Origin: Myxococcales bacterium
GTDB taxonomy: Bacteria > Myxococcota_C > UBA6777
Assembly: GCA_020632975.1 (NCBI GenBank)
Contig: JACKEL010000003.1
Location: 310,001 to 374,000, forward strand
Direction of reading: 5' to 3'
Length of the DNA: 64,000 nucleotides
Within the stretch, counting starts at the first letter, position 1. Every line of letters begins with the position of its first letter. The notes under the pieces were generated by a model. The model made no database searches. It was not told the origin of the DNA and worked only from the letters and a program-made list of their open reading frames with translations. Below, piece after piece: positions 24,424 through 33,600 of the stretch. Both the position numbers and the translations under genes were made by a program.

Positions 24424-26331
24424 ATGTTTCGCATTGCTTTATTGAACAAAAAGGCAGTTTCAGGTTCTCCTTTGGGAGATCAGTTGCTGCATTATCTTCG
24501 AGAGCATCGAGTTTTCCCTGATGTTCAGCTGATGGTGGAGACGTTCAGTTCTCCACAAGCTTTTCAGGATGCTTGGGTGCGTGGGGAAGAGTTTGCGATC
24601 TTGTTGTGCGTGGACAGCGTCAGCCAGCGAGAGTCGTATCTAGCGTTTTATACATGGTTAACAGGGCTCTTTGATGAGTTATCTGTGGGGATCTTATCTG
24701 GGGCGGCCAAAGAAGAGATCGCTTCGACGCTTGGGGAACATGCGAGCCTTCGAATCTTTGAGCATCCAATTGCTTCGCAAGCTTTTTTGGCTTGGTTACA
24801 TGAGCGTTATTTGTCTTGGATGGAGCGCAATGGAAGAAGCGAGCCTGCCGCCAAGGTCACAGAAAAAGAGGTATTGTCTTTGGAAGGTCGTCAGATCGGT
24901 TCGATTCTGGTGGAGCATGTGATCGCGCATGGTGGGATGAGCGTGGTATACAAGGGCTCGCATCCTTTTTTGGGTCGCGATGTCGCCTTAAAAGTGATCT
25001 TGCCTCAGTATGCCCGAGATGAGCGGTTTATTCGGCGTTTGCGTCAGGAAGCGCTAAGTATCTCACGGATCAAACATCCCAATATCATCCAAGTCTTTGA
25101 TGCGGGCTATACAGAAGGCGAAGAACTCTTCTATATCGCGATGGAGTTTATCGAGGGAGAGGATGTTTGTACTCGATTGAAGCGGGAGGGGCGTTTCGAT
25201 GAAGAGATGGCCGTTGATATCCTGTTGCAAGCTGCGCGGGGTTTACATGCCGCACACCAAGCAGGTCTGGTTCATCGCGATCTCAAGCCTTCCAATTTGT
25301 TGTTAAGCCAAAATGGTGTCGTGACGCTGACAGACTTTGGGATCGTGAAAACCACCGAAGGAGCGAATCTTACGCAAGAGGGGATGATCGTTGGTACGCC
25401 AGATTATCTTTCGCCAGAACAAGCCGCGGGGATCGATGTAGATGCCCGAAGTGATATTTATTCTTTGGGATTAACCTTTTATGAGATGTTGGTTGGAGAC
25501 GTGGCTTTTCCAGAGCCGACCTTGCTTGCGCGAGTGACCAAGCGGTTACGGGTGCCTCCGCCTTCTATGTTGGATAAATTACCGTATTTGTCTGAAAAAG
25601 TTGTACGGATCTTTAGAAGAATGACACATCTTCATCCAGAAGATCGTTATGCAAATGCGGAAGAGTTGATTTGGGACGTCGAGGAAGCGCAACAGATCCT
25701 TTCGCGGATTCCACGACGCGGGCGGCCCACTTCTGATCAGGTGCCTATGATGGTGCCTGTTTCGCCTGACCAATTTTTGCCACATTTTCAAGAAGAGGAT
25801 CTTTCTTCTACCGCTCCAGGGGTCCATGTGGCGTCGTCGGGGCTTCATGCAGTCCCTCCGCCTCCAAACAAAGCAGAGACAGCCAAGCAAACCGTCGAAT
25901 TTCGCCTTGCGATGGCACTCGACAAAGCTTTGTCTGACGAATTTGCGATGTTTCTAGGGGGAAACTCCTCCAATGAGGTGTTGCATTCGATGGCAGCGGG
26001 TTCAGGGGCTTCTTCTCCTTTCCTTGGTGCGAGTTCCCAAGTCTCCTCTCCTTTCTTCGCGTCTCCCACCCTGCCTCCAACACCCATCCAAGGTCGGTCG
26101 CATGAGAGTTACCCTCTTCTTGAGCTTGCAGGGCAATCCTCACACAAGTCAAAGCCCCCACAAAAAGTTGCTTTTGAGCAGATCCTTTTCGAGGCAAAGC
26201 AAGCTTATCTCAAGCAGGATTTGGAGCGCGCTTTGATGCTGTTTGAAGAGTGTTTGCAGATGGAACCCGAGCATCCTTTGGCAAGGCAGAATGCAGAAAA
26301 ACTTCGACAGAGGTTAGGTAAAGTATCGTGA
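24424..26331 (+). CDS. Hanks-type Ser/Thr protein kinase with N-terminal receiver-like domain and C-terminal TPR
   Basis: 635 residues. Residues 1-135 look like a degenerate response-receiver fold (EFAILLCVDSV, SVGILSGAAKEE). The kinase domain (about 155-430) is complete: Gly loop HGGMSVVYKG, ATP Lys K190, HRDLKPSN at 284-291, DFG with D304, GTPDYLSPEQ, and DARSDIYSLGLTFYEML. A Pro/Ser-rich linker of about 140 residues follows, then a TPR-like pair at 580-630. No transmembrane helix is present, so it is cytoplasmic. Its stop overlaps the GTG of the ParA-like gene by four bases. It heads a five-gene operon. Confidence 0.93.
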   Translation: MFRIALLNKKAVSGSPLGDQLLHYLREHRVFPDVQLMVETFSSPQAFQDAWVRGEEFAILLCVDSVSQRESYLAFYTWLTGLFDELSVGILSGAAKEEIASTLGEHASLRIFEHPIASQAFLAWLHERYLSWMERNGRSEPAAKVTEKEVLSLEGRQIGSILVEHVIAHGGMSVVYKGSHPFLGRDVALKVILPQYARDERFIRRLRQEALSISRIKHPNIIQVFDAGYTEGEELFYIAMEFIEGEDVCTRLKREGRFDEEMAVDILLQAARGLHAAHQAGLVHRDLKPSNLLLSQNGVVTLTDFGIVKTTEGANLTQEGMIVGTPDYLSPEQAAGIDVDARSDIYSLGLTFYEMLVGDVAFPEPTLLARVTKRLRVPPPSMLDKLPYLSEKVVRIFRRMTHLHPEDRYANAEELIWDVEEAQQILSRIPRRGRPTSDQVPMMVPVSPDQFLPHFQEEDLSSTAPGVHVASSGLHAVPPPPNKAETAKQTVEFRLAMALDKALSDEFAMFLGGNSSNEVLHSMAAGSGASSPFLGASSQVSSPFFASPTLPPTPIQGRSHESYPLLELAGQSSHKSKPPQKVAFEQILFEAKQAYLKQDLERALMLFEECLQMEPEHPLARQNAEKLRQRLGKVS

Positions 26332-27137
26332 AAAAGTTAGCGGTCTATAGTCCGAAAGGTGGGAGCGGAAGCACCACTTTGGCATTGCACATCGCTTATG
26401 AACTGGCCCACCGTGGATATCGGATATTGCTTGTGGATGCAGATCCACAAGGGGGTGTGGCAGCTTCTTTGCAAGAAAAAGTACGATCATCGAAGGGACT
26501 TTGTGATGTCTTCTTGCGCGACAACGCGATCGAAGCGTGTTTGATCAAGACGCGGCAACCTTTGTTGTCTTTGTTGCCTTTTGGGGCTTGTTCGACTGCG
26601 GAGCTGCAACAGTTGATGTCTGATGCAGCTGATGGATGGTTGTTTCAGCGCGTCTTGGATGAACTTCCCGATGCTTTTGATATCGTGCTTTTCGATGTTC
26701 CGAGTGGCGTATCGCCTTGGTCGTTGGGGGTACTTCGCGTGGTGGAACAAGTGTTTGTTCCTTTGGTGGTCGAGCCCATGGCCTTGCGTGTTTTTCCACA
26801 AGTCTTGTCTTTGTTGGCGGGACTTCGGAGTGAAGGGTCTTTGGTCGAGTTTGCAGGGGCGATCTTGACGATGTGGCGCTCCGAACAGCCCTATACATGG
26901 ACTTTGTTAAAAGAACTACGCGCATCGTTGCCTTCGCAAGCTCTGTTGCAAGCGATGGTACCGTGGGATCCTTTGTTTGTGCAAAGCCAGATGGCAGGGA
27001 CTTTGTTGGGATTGTACAGTCGAGAACCCTCGCCGACGCAGGGGATCTTGGGGCAGTTGGTGGACGAGATTCTTCGTCTTGGCTTTGTGGCGGAGGAGGC
27101 AGCGGATGAGTCAGAACCGATCTCTCTTGTGGTATGA
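26328..27137 (+). CDS. ParA/MinD-superfamily ATPase (CpaE/TadZ-like P-loop)
   Basis: 269 residues from GTG 26328. The deviant Walker A reads SPKGGSGSTTLALHIAYELA: the signature Lys (KGG) is kept but the second Lys is Ser, as in CpaE/TadZ proteins. Walker A' and B segments are in LLVDADPQGG and DIVLFDVPSG. It lacks partner-loading features of plasmid ParA. Family members position complexes through nucleotide-dependent dimerisation; weakened hydrolysis is expected here. It overlaps the next gene by 32 bases. Its partner is likely one of the roadblock-like proteins downstream. Confidence 0.85.
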   Translation: MKKLAVYSPKGGSGSTTLALHIAYELAHRGYRILLVDADPQGGVAASLQEKVRSSKGLCDVFLRDNAIEACLIKTRQPLLSLLPFGACSTAELQQLMSDAADGWLFQRVLDELPDAFDIVLFDVPSGVSPWSLGVLRVVEQVFVPLVVEPMALRVFPQVLSLLAGLRSEGSLVEFAGAILTMWRSEQPYTWTLLKELRASLPSQALLQAMVPWDPLFVQSQMAGTLLGLYSREPSPTQGILGQLVDEILRLGFVAEEAADESEPISLVV

Positions 27138-27699
27138 AACGGCTTCTTTGGATGCGATGTTGCGGCGGGCTGGACTCTCCCGAAGTGCTCGGCCTGTGGG
27201 GACTTTGTCTTCTGTGGGGCCTCTGCCCTCAGAAGGGCCTGAACGCACGGCAAATGTGACGCGAGAGTTTGCACAAGAGACTCCGTCAAAAGCGTTGGGG
27301 CTGCCCGTCCCACCGCCTTCTCTGTCTTTGCATACGTCTTTGGAAGAACGTTTGACAGCAGGGGTTCGCTGGTTTGGCGAAGCTTTTTCTTTGTTGGGTG
27401 TTTTTCTTACAGACAAAGAAGGTCTTGTCTTGACTGAATGGGGTGAAAACTCTGAAGTCTTTCCGCCCATGTCGAGTTTTTTGGTGAAAAGCATCTCTGA
27501 TTTGTTTGTGGAGTACGGACTGGAGGCGGGTCATCTGGCATTGCACAAGGTGACTTTGCAGATCAGAGAAGGCCGTTATTTGCATCTAGTACGCTTGGGA
27601 GAGTCCTCTGCGTATGTGGGATTTTTTGGATTCTCTTTGTTGAGCGAAGAGATGATTTCTGTGGGTCGTTCGCTTTTCGAGCGCTTACTTTCTCAGTGA
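27106..27699 (+). CDS. Roadblock/LC7-like domain protein
   Basis: 197 residues from ATG 27106 with GGAGGAGG five bases upstream; the frame extends further upstream inside the ParA-like gene without a site. Residues 1-75 are a Pro/Ser-rich, probably disordered arm. Residues about 80-195 fit a roadblock/LC7 fold, with FSLLGVFLTDKEGLVLTEWG, a long helix, and HKVTLQIREGRYLHLVRLGESSAYVGFFGF as the central strands. Such domains dimerise and regulate small GTPases or bind partner ATPases. No Ras-like GTPase gene is nearby, so the target may be the upstream ATPase. Confidence 0.65.
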   Translation: MSQNRSLLWYETASLDAMLRRAGLSRSARPVGTLSSVGPLPSEGPERTANVTREFAQETPSKALGLPVPPPSLSLHTSLEERLTAGVRWFGEAFSLLGVFLTDKEGLVLTEWGENSEVFPPMSSFLVKSISDLFVEYGLEAGHLALHKVTLQIREGRYLHLVRLGESSAYVGFFGFSLLSEEMISVGRSLFERLLSQ

Positions 27700-27709
27700 A
27701 GGGTAGAGC

Positions 27710-28288
27710 ATGCAAGAGTATTCTCTTCAAGAATTGATCGAACCGTCGCCATCGTTGAATGCGGTGTTTGTGACGGCGATGCCAGATTGTTTGCTATTTG
27801 ACTCTTACGAGGCACAACCAAACAAGCGGGATCTGAATCATGTAGCTTCTTATGTTGGGGATTTGGTACGTGCCAATCGGGAGGTTTTGCGTTCGTTGGA
27901 AGAGTACGAAGAGGACGCACAGATCACGGTGGAAACCAAAGAATACCAGATTATTTTGAAGGAGTTGGACGAGCGCTTTGTTGCGGGATTTTTGTTCAAT
28001 CGCAAAGCGCCCATTGGGATGGTGCGTTTGCAAGTGGACAAGATGTTGAAGGTGTTACGAAAGCACTTGGAGTCCTACAAACCCGAGGAGATCCCGCGTG
28101 TTGTGCAGGTCTTGGATTATCTGCAACGCTATGCGCCAGATCCTCACGCTTCGATGATGCGGGTTGCTTTGAAGACGGGATTGCCTTTGCAGACCTTGCA
28201 GAATCCGCAAGGTTTGAACGAGCAGCAACTTGCGAATATCGAAGAGTCCGTTCGGCAGATCTTGGGACTAAAGACATTGCATTTGTAA
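27710..28288 (+). CDS. Roadblock/LC7-like (MglB-type) domain protein with C-terminal helical extension
   Basis: 192 residues starting MQEYSLQELIEPSPSLNAVF, 10 bases after the previous stop. Residues 1-110 follow the roadblock pattern: AVFVTAMPDCLLFDSYE, a helix around VGDLVRANREVLRSLEEY, then ITVETKEYQIILKELDERFVAGFLFNRKAPIGMVRLQVDKM. MglB-type proteins act as GTPase-activating or scaffold dimers. The last 70 residues are helical and include LQTLQNPQGLNEQQLANIEESV. The gene follows a first roadblock-like gene, which could allow heterodimers. Confidence 0.72.
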   Translation: MQEYSLQELIEPSPSLNAVFVTAMPDCLLFDSYEAQPNKRDLNHVASYVGDLVRANREVLRSLEEYEEDAQITVETKEYQIILKELDERFVAGFLFNRKAPIGMVRLQVDKMLKVLRKHLESYKPEEIPRVVQVLDYLQRYAPDPHASMMRVALKTGLPLQTLQNPQGLNEQQLANIEESVRQILGLKTLHL

Positions 28289-28360
28289 GAAAAAGCCTAG
28301 GAAATGTTTTTGGTTGGGACGGACTTGTTGTGTTTTGAACGCACATTACGAGAGGAAAAC

Positions 28361-29626
28361 ATGTCTTTCAAGTCGTTGATACGCTATCGCCCGGAGAGCA
28401 ATTTTTATTCTTTTGCAGGGATTCCAGTGCTCTATCACTGCCATCACTTCAATTTGTTTTTGGATCAGACTATCCAAGATGCCTTGGGGATCGAAGAAGG
28501 GATCTTGTTGCAAAAGCGTGCTGCGCATATCGCAAGTTATCGCTTTTTGTCGAAGGTGGTGGAAGAAGTGGGGGTGCAGACGCCGATCGAGCGTTTGCAG
28601 TTGGCAAGTAAGCTTTTTTCTTATATGGGCCATGGGAAATTGCACTTTCAAGCGAACCAAGACGGCGGCGTGGTGCGTGGTGACTTTTTGCATTACGGCT
28701 ACACATGGAAAGAAAAGTACGGCCAAGTGGTGAGCCGTAGTGAGCCTACGGATGCCTTTGGTGGGGGCTTTGCGGCGGCAGCCGTCGAGGTGGCTTTTGG
28801 GTTGCCTTATGATTCGTTGAGCGTGGAGGAGACGTCTTGCGTGGCGCAGGGGCAGGGCTCTTGTGAGTTTCAACTGCAACGTCAGGTACCGCGCGAAGCT
28901 TTGCCGCCGATGTTGACCGTGGAAGAAAGCGAGAGGGCGATCCAAACGCCACATATCGAGAGCGAAGACGAAGGTCGTGTGCAGTCGATGGCTTTGAAAC
29001 TCAAGGACTTTTTTCTAAGCCTAGAGAGTGATGAGCGTGGTTTGTTGCAAGGCTTTGGTGTGTTTGTCGTGATGCATCTCGCGGAGTACTACAACCGCAT
29101 CAGCTACGAAGGTTTTTACAAGATCGTCGATGAAAAACCTTTTGTGATCGATATGATGACAGAGCTTTTGCGCGAGTCAGGTCACGTCTGTGGATTCCAT
29201 ACCTTCGGTGGGATCTTGCTTTCGCCCGAATGGGAAGGTTTGTTTGGGTCTCATCATGGCGATCCGAAAGAGATCTTGTTGGGCGGCTTGGCGATCGCAC
29301 GAGCCCTTGGCATCGGCCATTGCGGCCTTTCTTCGTGGGACGAAGGAAAGAAGATGGTGATGCAAGCCTCGGGCTCTTACGAAAGCGTCTTTCATGCGCA
29401 AGTCTATCCGCAGACTTCGGGTGGGATGTGTTTCTTTTATCAAGGTCTTGCGGGAGCTTTGGTGCATCTCTCGTGCAGCGTGCCTTGGAAGGATGAGCCA
29501 AAGTTCGATCAGAAGCTGTATTACAGCCTTTTCCAAGATCCCAAACGCAATGGTTGGAAAGTCAAAGAGACACGATGCTTGTCGCATGGGGACAAGTTTT
29601 GCGAGATCTCGGCTGTTCGGGAGTAG
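28361..29626 (+). CDS. Duplicated V4R-domain protein
   Basis: 421 residues from ATG 28361 with GAGAGGAAAA upstream. Two V4R (4-vinyl reductase) domains are arranged head to tail, about 40-185 and 240-420. Each ends in the small-molecule-site pattern E-x-x-C-x-x-x-G-x-x-x-C: VEETSCVAQGQGSCEFQL and ETRCLSHGDKFCEISAV. V4R domains bind small hydrocarbons or act as sensors. A 40-residue acidic linker joins the copies. It is the last gene of the kinase-ParA-roadblock operon and looks like its ligand-sensing element. Function not known. Confidence 0.8.
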   Translation: MSFKSLIRYRPESNFYSFAGIPVLYHCHHFNLFLDQTIQDALGIEEGILLQKRAAHIASYRFLSKVVEEVGVQTPIERLQLASKLFSYMGHGKLHFQANQDGGVVRGDFLHYGYTWKEKYGQVVSRSEPTDAFGGGFAAAAVEVAFGLPYDSLSVEETSCVAQGQGSCEFQLQRQVPREALPPMLTVEESERAIQTPHIESEDEGRVQSMALKLKDFFLSLESDERGLLQGFGVFVVMHLAEYYNRISYEGFYKIVDEKPFVIDMMTELLRESGHVCGFHTFGGILLSPEWEGLFGSHHGDPKEILLGGLAIARALGIGHCGLSSWDEGKKMVMQASGSYESVFHAQVYPQTSGGMCFFYQGLAGALVHLSCSVPWKDEPKFDQKLYYSLFQDPKRNGWKVKETRCLSHGDKFCEISAVRE

Positions 29627-29653
29627 TTGCGGAACTGGTGGGAAGAGCGCGGT

Positions 29654-30559
29654 CTATCGTCTTTTTAGATGACGTATGAAAAAGGCGTGTGTGCGGGGCG
29701 TAAAGCTTCGATCACGTCCCCAGTCCATGTGCCCAAATCCTTTTTGGAGCCACAACGTCGTGCGTTTGGGGGCTGCGCGGTACAAGCGCAAACCATCCGC
29801 GGGAGGAACGACGCGATCTTGATCGCCAACGATCAGGAGTATCCGTGCTTTTGTGCGCTGGATACCCTTGAGGGCTGAGACCTCATCCACAAGGAAATGC
29901 GCTTTTTTCTCTGCGATCACCAAGCCACGATGAAAGGTTTGGCGCGAAAGGATGGGGGGTCGCTGACGGTTCGCCATGCTGCGGAGATCGAGAAAGGGAT
30001 TCATCGCGATCACTGCGTGGATGCGAGGATCTGCGCCTGCGGCTTGGAGTGCGATGGTTGCGCCCATCGACCAACCGATCAGTCCCACGGATGGGGTGAG
30101 CTTGCGACGCTTGGCGACCCAGTCGATGAGTGTGGAGATGTCGCGTTTTTCGTGGGCTCCGTAGGTCGTATAGATCGGGTCGCTTGCACCGTGGCGGCGA
30201 AAGTCAAACAAGATGATATCCGCTTGGATCTTGCGGTACGTCTGTACAGCCATTGAGAGACCGCCCCAACGACTGTCGCCAAAACCGTGGCAAAAGATGA
30301 TGAGACGCCCGCGCCCTTTGGGGTGTGGGAGGTACCAACCGGGGATGTAGTTGCCATCGTGTGCTTTGATCTGAAAGTCATGCGTAGGGATACCATAACG
30401 CAGCGGACTGAGCGGTCGTTGCACGGTGTGCCCCACATCGGGTTCAAGCAGTGTCTTGGCGACCGTGCGTGCGCCGCTTTCCGTGTTGCAGTTGGGGGCG
30501 GAACCCAAGAGCAAAGCCGCAAGCATCGGCCAAGCCAACAAAGGGAGGGAGCGCTTCAT
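29654..30559 (-). CDS. Exported alpha/beta hydrolase
   Basis: 301 residues with an N-terminal signal peptide (MKRSLPLLAWPMLAALLLGS). The hydrolase fold is complete: oxyanion segment IIFCHGFGDSRWGG, nucleophile Ser in LIGWSMGATIALQAA, catalytic Asp in LLIVGDQDRVVPPADG and His in KGFGHMDWGRD. The layout resembles serine aminopeptidase/cephalosporin-esterase-type hydrolases acting on esters or peptides in the periplasm. Its substrate is unknown. It is convergent with the V4R gene and lies 42 bases after the giant surface protein gene on the same strand, so the two may be co-transcribed. Confidence 0.86.
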   Translation of the reverse strand: MKRSLPLLAWPMLAALLLGSAPNCNTESGARTVAKTLLEPDVGHTVQRPLSPLRYGIPTHDFQIKAHDGNYIPGWYLPHPKGRGRLIIFCHGFGDSRWGGLSMAVQTYRKIQADIILFDFRRHGASDPIYTTYGAHEKRDISTLIDWVAKRRKLTPSVGLIGWSMGATIALQAAGADPRIHAVIAMNPFLDLRSMANRQRPPILSRQTFHRGLVIAEKKAHFLVDEVSALKGIQRTKARILLIVGDQDRVVPPADGLRLYRAAPKRTTLWLQKGFGHMDWGRDRSFTPRTHAFFIRHLKRR

Positions 30560-30601
30560 GGGAGATCCTTTGAGGTGTTGAAAAGACGGGTGGATGGGGG
30601 A

Positions 30602-33600
30602 TTAGGCGTGGCGTCTTCTTAGGGCGATGGCGAAAAGCAAAAGCAACAAGAAGAGAGAAGAAGAGGGGGTTTGTCCTTGACAACCACAGCCTCCGCCCGG
30701 TGCTTTGGTGTCTTGCGCGCTTTCGTTGCCTTGGCCTGTTTCTTTGCTACCACCGTCGTTGGTAGTGGCTTCGTTGTTGGTTCCGTCGTTTGTGGGCTCC
30801 GTGGTGTTCTCGGTGTTTCCGCCGTCGTTTGTTGGCTCTGTGATGACTTCGTTGTTTCCGCCTTCTTGGACGGTCTCTGAAGGTGTTTGTGCTTGGACAG
30901 TAAAGCTCCACACCTCTGACCAAGGGCCATTTTCTTTGCCATCGTAAGCACGAGCACGCCAGTAGTAGGTCTTTCCTGCTTCGAGACCTGCGGGTTGCCA
31001 AGCGATCTCTCCATTGTTTGCGTTGAGAAGATTGTTTTCTACGACATCGCTCGAAAAGTCTTGTTGGACGGAGACTTGGAGATGATAGGTCAGGCTATCT
31101 TTGTCAGGATCGCTGGCTTCTTGGGCGCGCAACGTCACTTGTGTAGAGGGGACTGTGTCGCCTTTGGTGGGTTCTTTGAGGGTAGGAGCTGTGGGAGGAT
31201 CGTTTTGGCTGTTGACGAAGAACTCGCCCCCAAAGACCCAAGGTGTCGTGGTTTTGCCATCTGAAGCCCGAACACGCCAAAAGTAAGACGTGTTTTCTTT
31301 GAGGGACTGGGTGGGGGTCCACGTGGTGATCCCGCTGTTGTCTTGCGCGATCTTGTCTTGTGCGATCTTGTCGTTGCTGTCGAAGGTTTTGGCCGTATCG
31401 ACTTCGATCTCTAGGGTCACGGGATCGTTATCAGGATCGATGGAGTTGATCACCTCAAAGTCGGGTTTGTCCGTGGTAACAGTGTCTCCGTCTTTGGGTT
31501 TGCGCGCTTGTGGTGCGGATGGTGCTTTGTTTGCGAGCGACACTGTAAAAGACGCCACGGTCATCCAAGGTCCATCCAAGCCTTCTTTGTCTGTGGCTTT
31601 GGCCCGCCAGTAGTAAAGGGTGTTGTCAGTCAGTTGTACATCGACTTTCCAGCTTGTCGAACCTGCGCTTCCTTCGGTCACTGCGGAAGAACGTGCGACG
31701 ACCTGTTGGAAGGTCTTGTCTGTGGCGATCTCAAAGCGGTACACCAAAGTGCTGCCTTCGGGGTCTGTGGCGTTGGTGACTTCAAGTGTGGGTTGCAGAC
31801 TTGCGACTTGCCCACCATCCACAGGAGAGGAAAGGCGCGGTGCTGTGGGAGGATCGTTGTTTGCGTTGATGCTGAAAGAGTACACGGCGGACCAAGGGCT
31901 TTGCAGCGTTCCATCGGATGCTTGGGCACGCCAGTAATAGGTCTTGTTTTCTTGAAGCGCGGGAGACACGGTCCACATGGTGGTATTGGCCGTCTCTGCG
32001 ACACTTTGGGTTGCGACTTTTTGTGTAAAGTTGGCATCCGTGGCGACTTCAAATGTGTAGGTCAGGCTGTCGCCGTCCGCGTCTGTGCTGTTGGTGAGTT
32101 CGAGGGTCGGGGTCAAAGAAGTCACCGTCGAAGTGTTGGCAGGGGCCTTGAGGGTTGGTGCTGTGGGGGCTTGCCCTTGTGTGATCTGAACCGTGGCGGT
32201 CCCCTTGATTCCATTGCTTTCGGCTGTGATGGTGGCCGAACCTGCGGTGTTACCAGCGGTATAAGCACCTGTTTGTGTGATGGTGCCGCTTGTTGCGCTC
32301 CAAGTGACCGTGCCTAGGGCGATGGCTTGGCCATTGCTGTCTTCTCCTGTGGCGGTAAAGGCTTGTTGACCGTTGATCTTGAGTGTGGCTGTTGCAGGAG
32401 AGACGTTGATCTTGGCGAGTGTTGCGGCTTTTTTGATGATAACGGTAGCATTCCCATTCACACCGCCTGCGCTTGCTGTGACAGTAAAGGTGCTTTCGAC
32501 GGCGCCCGCAGTGAAGGTGGCTTGGGTATGAAGCCCGCTGCTAGGGGCGATGCTCCCACCGCCTCCTGGAAGCGACCAAGTAAAGCTAGTACCCGAGATG
32601 CGTTGGTTGTTGCTGTCGTAGGCTGCTGCCACAAAAAGCTGTTGCCCCGATGGTTGTAGGGTGATCGTCGTGGGAGTTACCGTGATAGACGCTACGCTTG
32701 GACCTGAGGCTGTGACTTCCACTGTCGCATAACCTCGGATGTTTCCGCTTCTTGCTTCGACCGTGTTCGCAAATGTTCCAGGGGTGGCATTGGCTGTGAA
32801 TAGACCTGTGGGGTCGATGGTTCCGCCACCTGCGATGATTGCCCATGTGGTCGTGGGGGTCGTGGAAAGCGTGTTGCCATAACGATCTTTTCCTACGACA
32901 GAAAACTGTTGTGTTTTGTTGACTTGCACTTGAGCGGGGTTGGGGGAGACTTCGAGTTTGTTGAGATCGTTGGGCAAGATCTCCACATCGCCTTTTCCTG
33001 AGATGCTGTCCACCGTTGCGGTGACGCTGGCGGCATAGTTTCCTGCGATCGTGCCCGCAGTAAGGGTGCCATCTGTGGTGATGGTGCCCGCGTTGGGCTG
33101 TGTGGTCCACGTGATGGTCTTGTTGGCGATGATGTTTCCGTAAGAGTCTGTGACCCTCGCTGTGAGCTTGGCTGATTCGCCTGCTTTGACCGTCGTTTTG
33201 GTGGGGAGGACTTCGACTTTAAAGGTGGGGCCAGGCAAGACGTTGACGGTGGCGTAACCTTTGATGCTGCCCGAAGTGGCTTCGATGGTGCTTGTGTAGG
33301 TCTTGGCCGTGGTGCTCGCGGTAAAAAGCCCTGTCGCGGAGAGGGTGCCTCCGCCATTGACGAGTGCCCATGTAAAGGTCAGTCCGTTGACTTGCGTTCC
33401 GTTGCTATCGAAGCCTACCGCGGTGAACTGTTGTGTTTGTCCTACCACGATGTTGGCAGGGGAGGGGGTGACCACGATCTGCGCAAGGACGGGTTGATAA
33501 GGAAGTGCACCAAGGTCCGAACCATCCGTGCCTTTGAGACGCGCAGGGCTGGTACTTGTGAGGTGGTAATCATCGGAGGCTTCGTTCACAAAGAGGGGAT

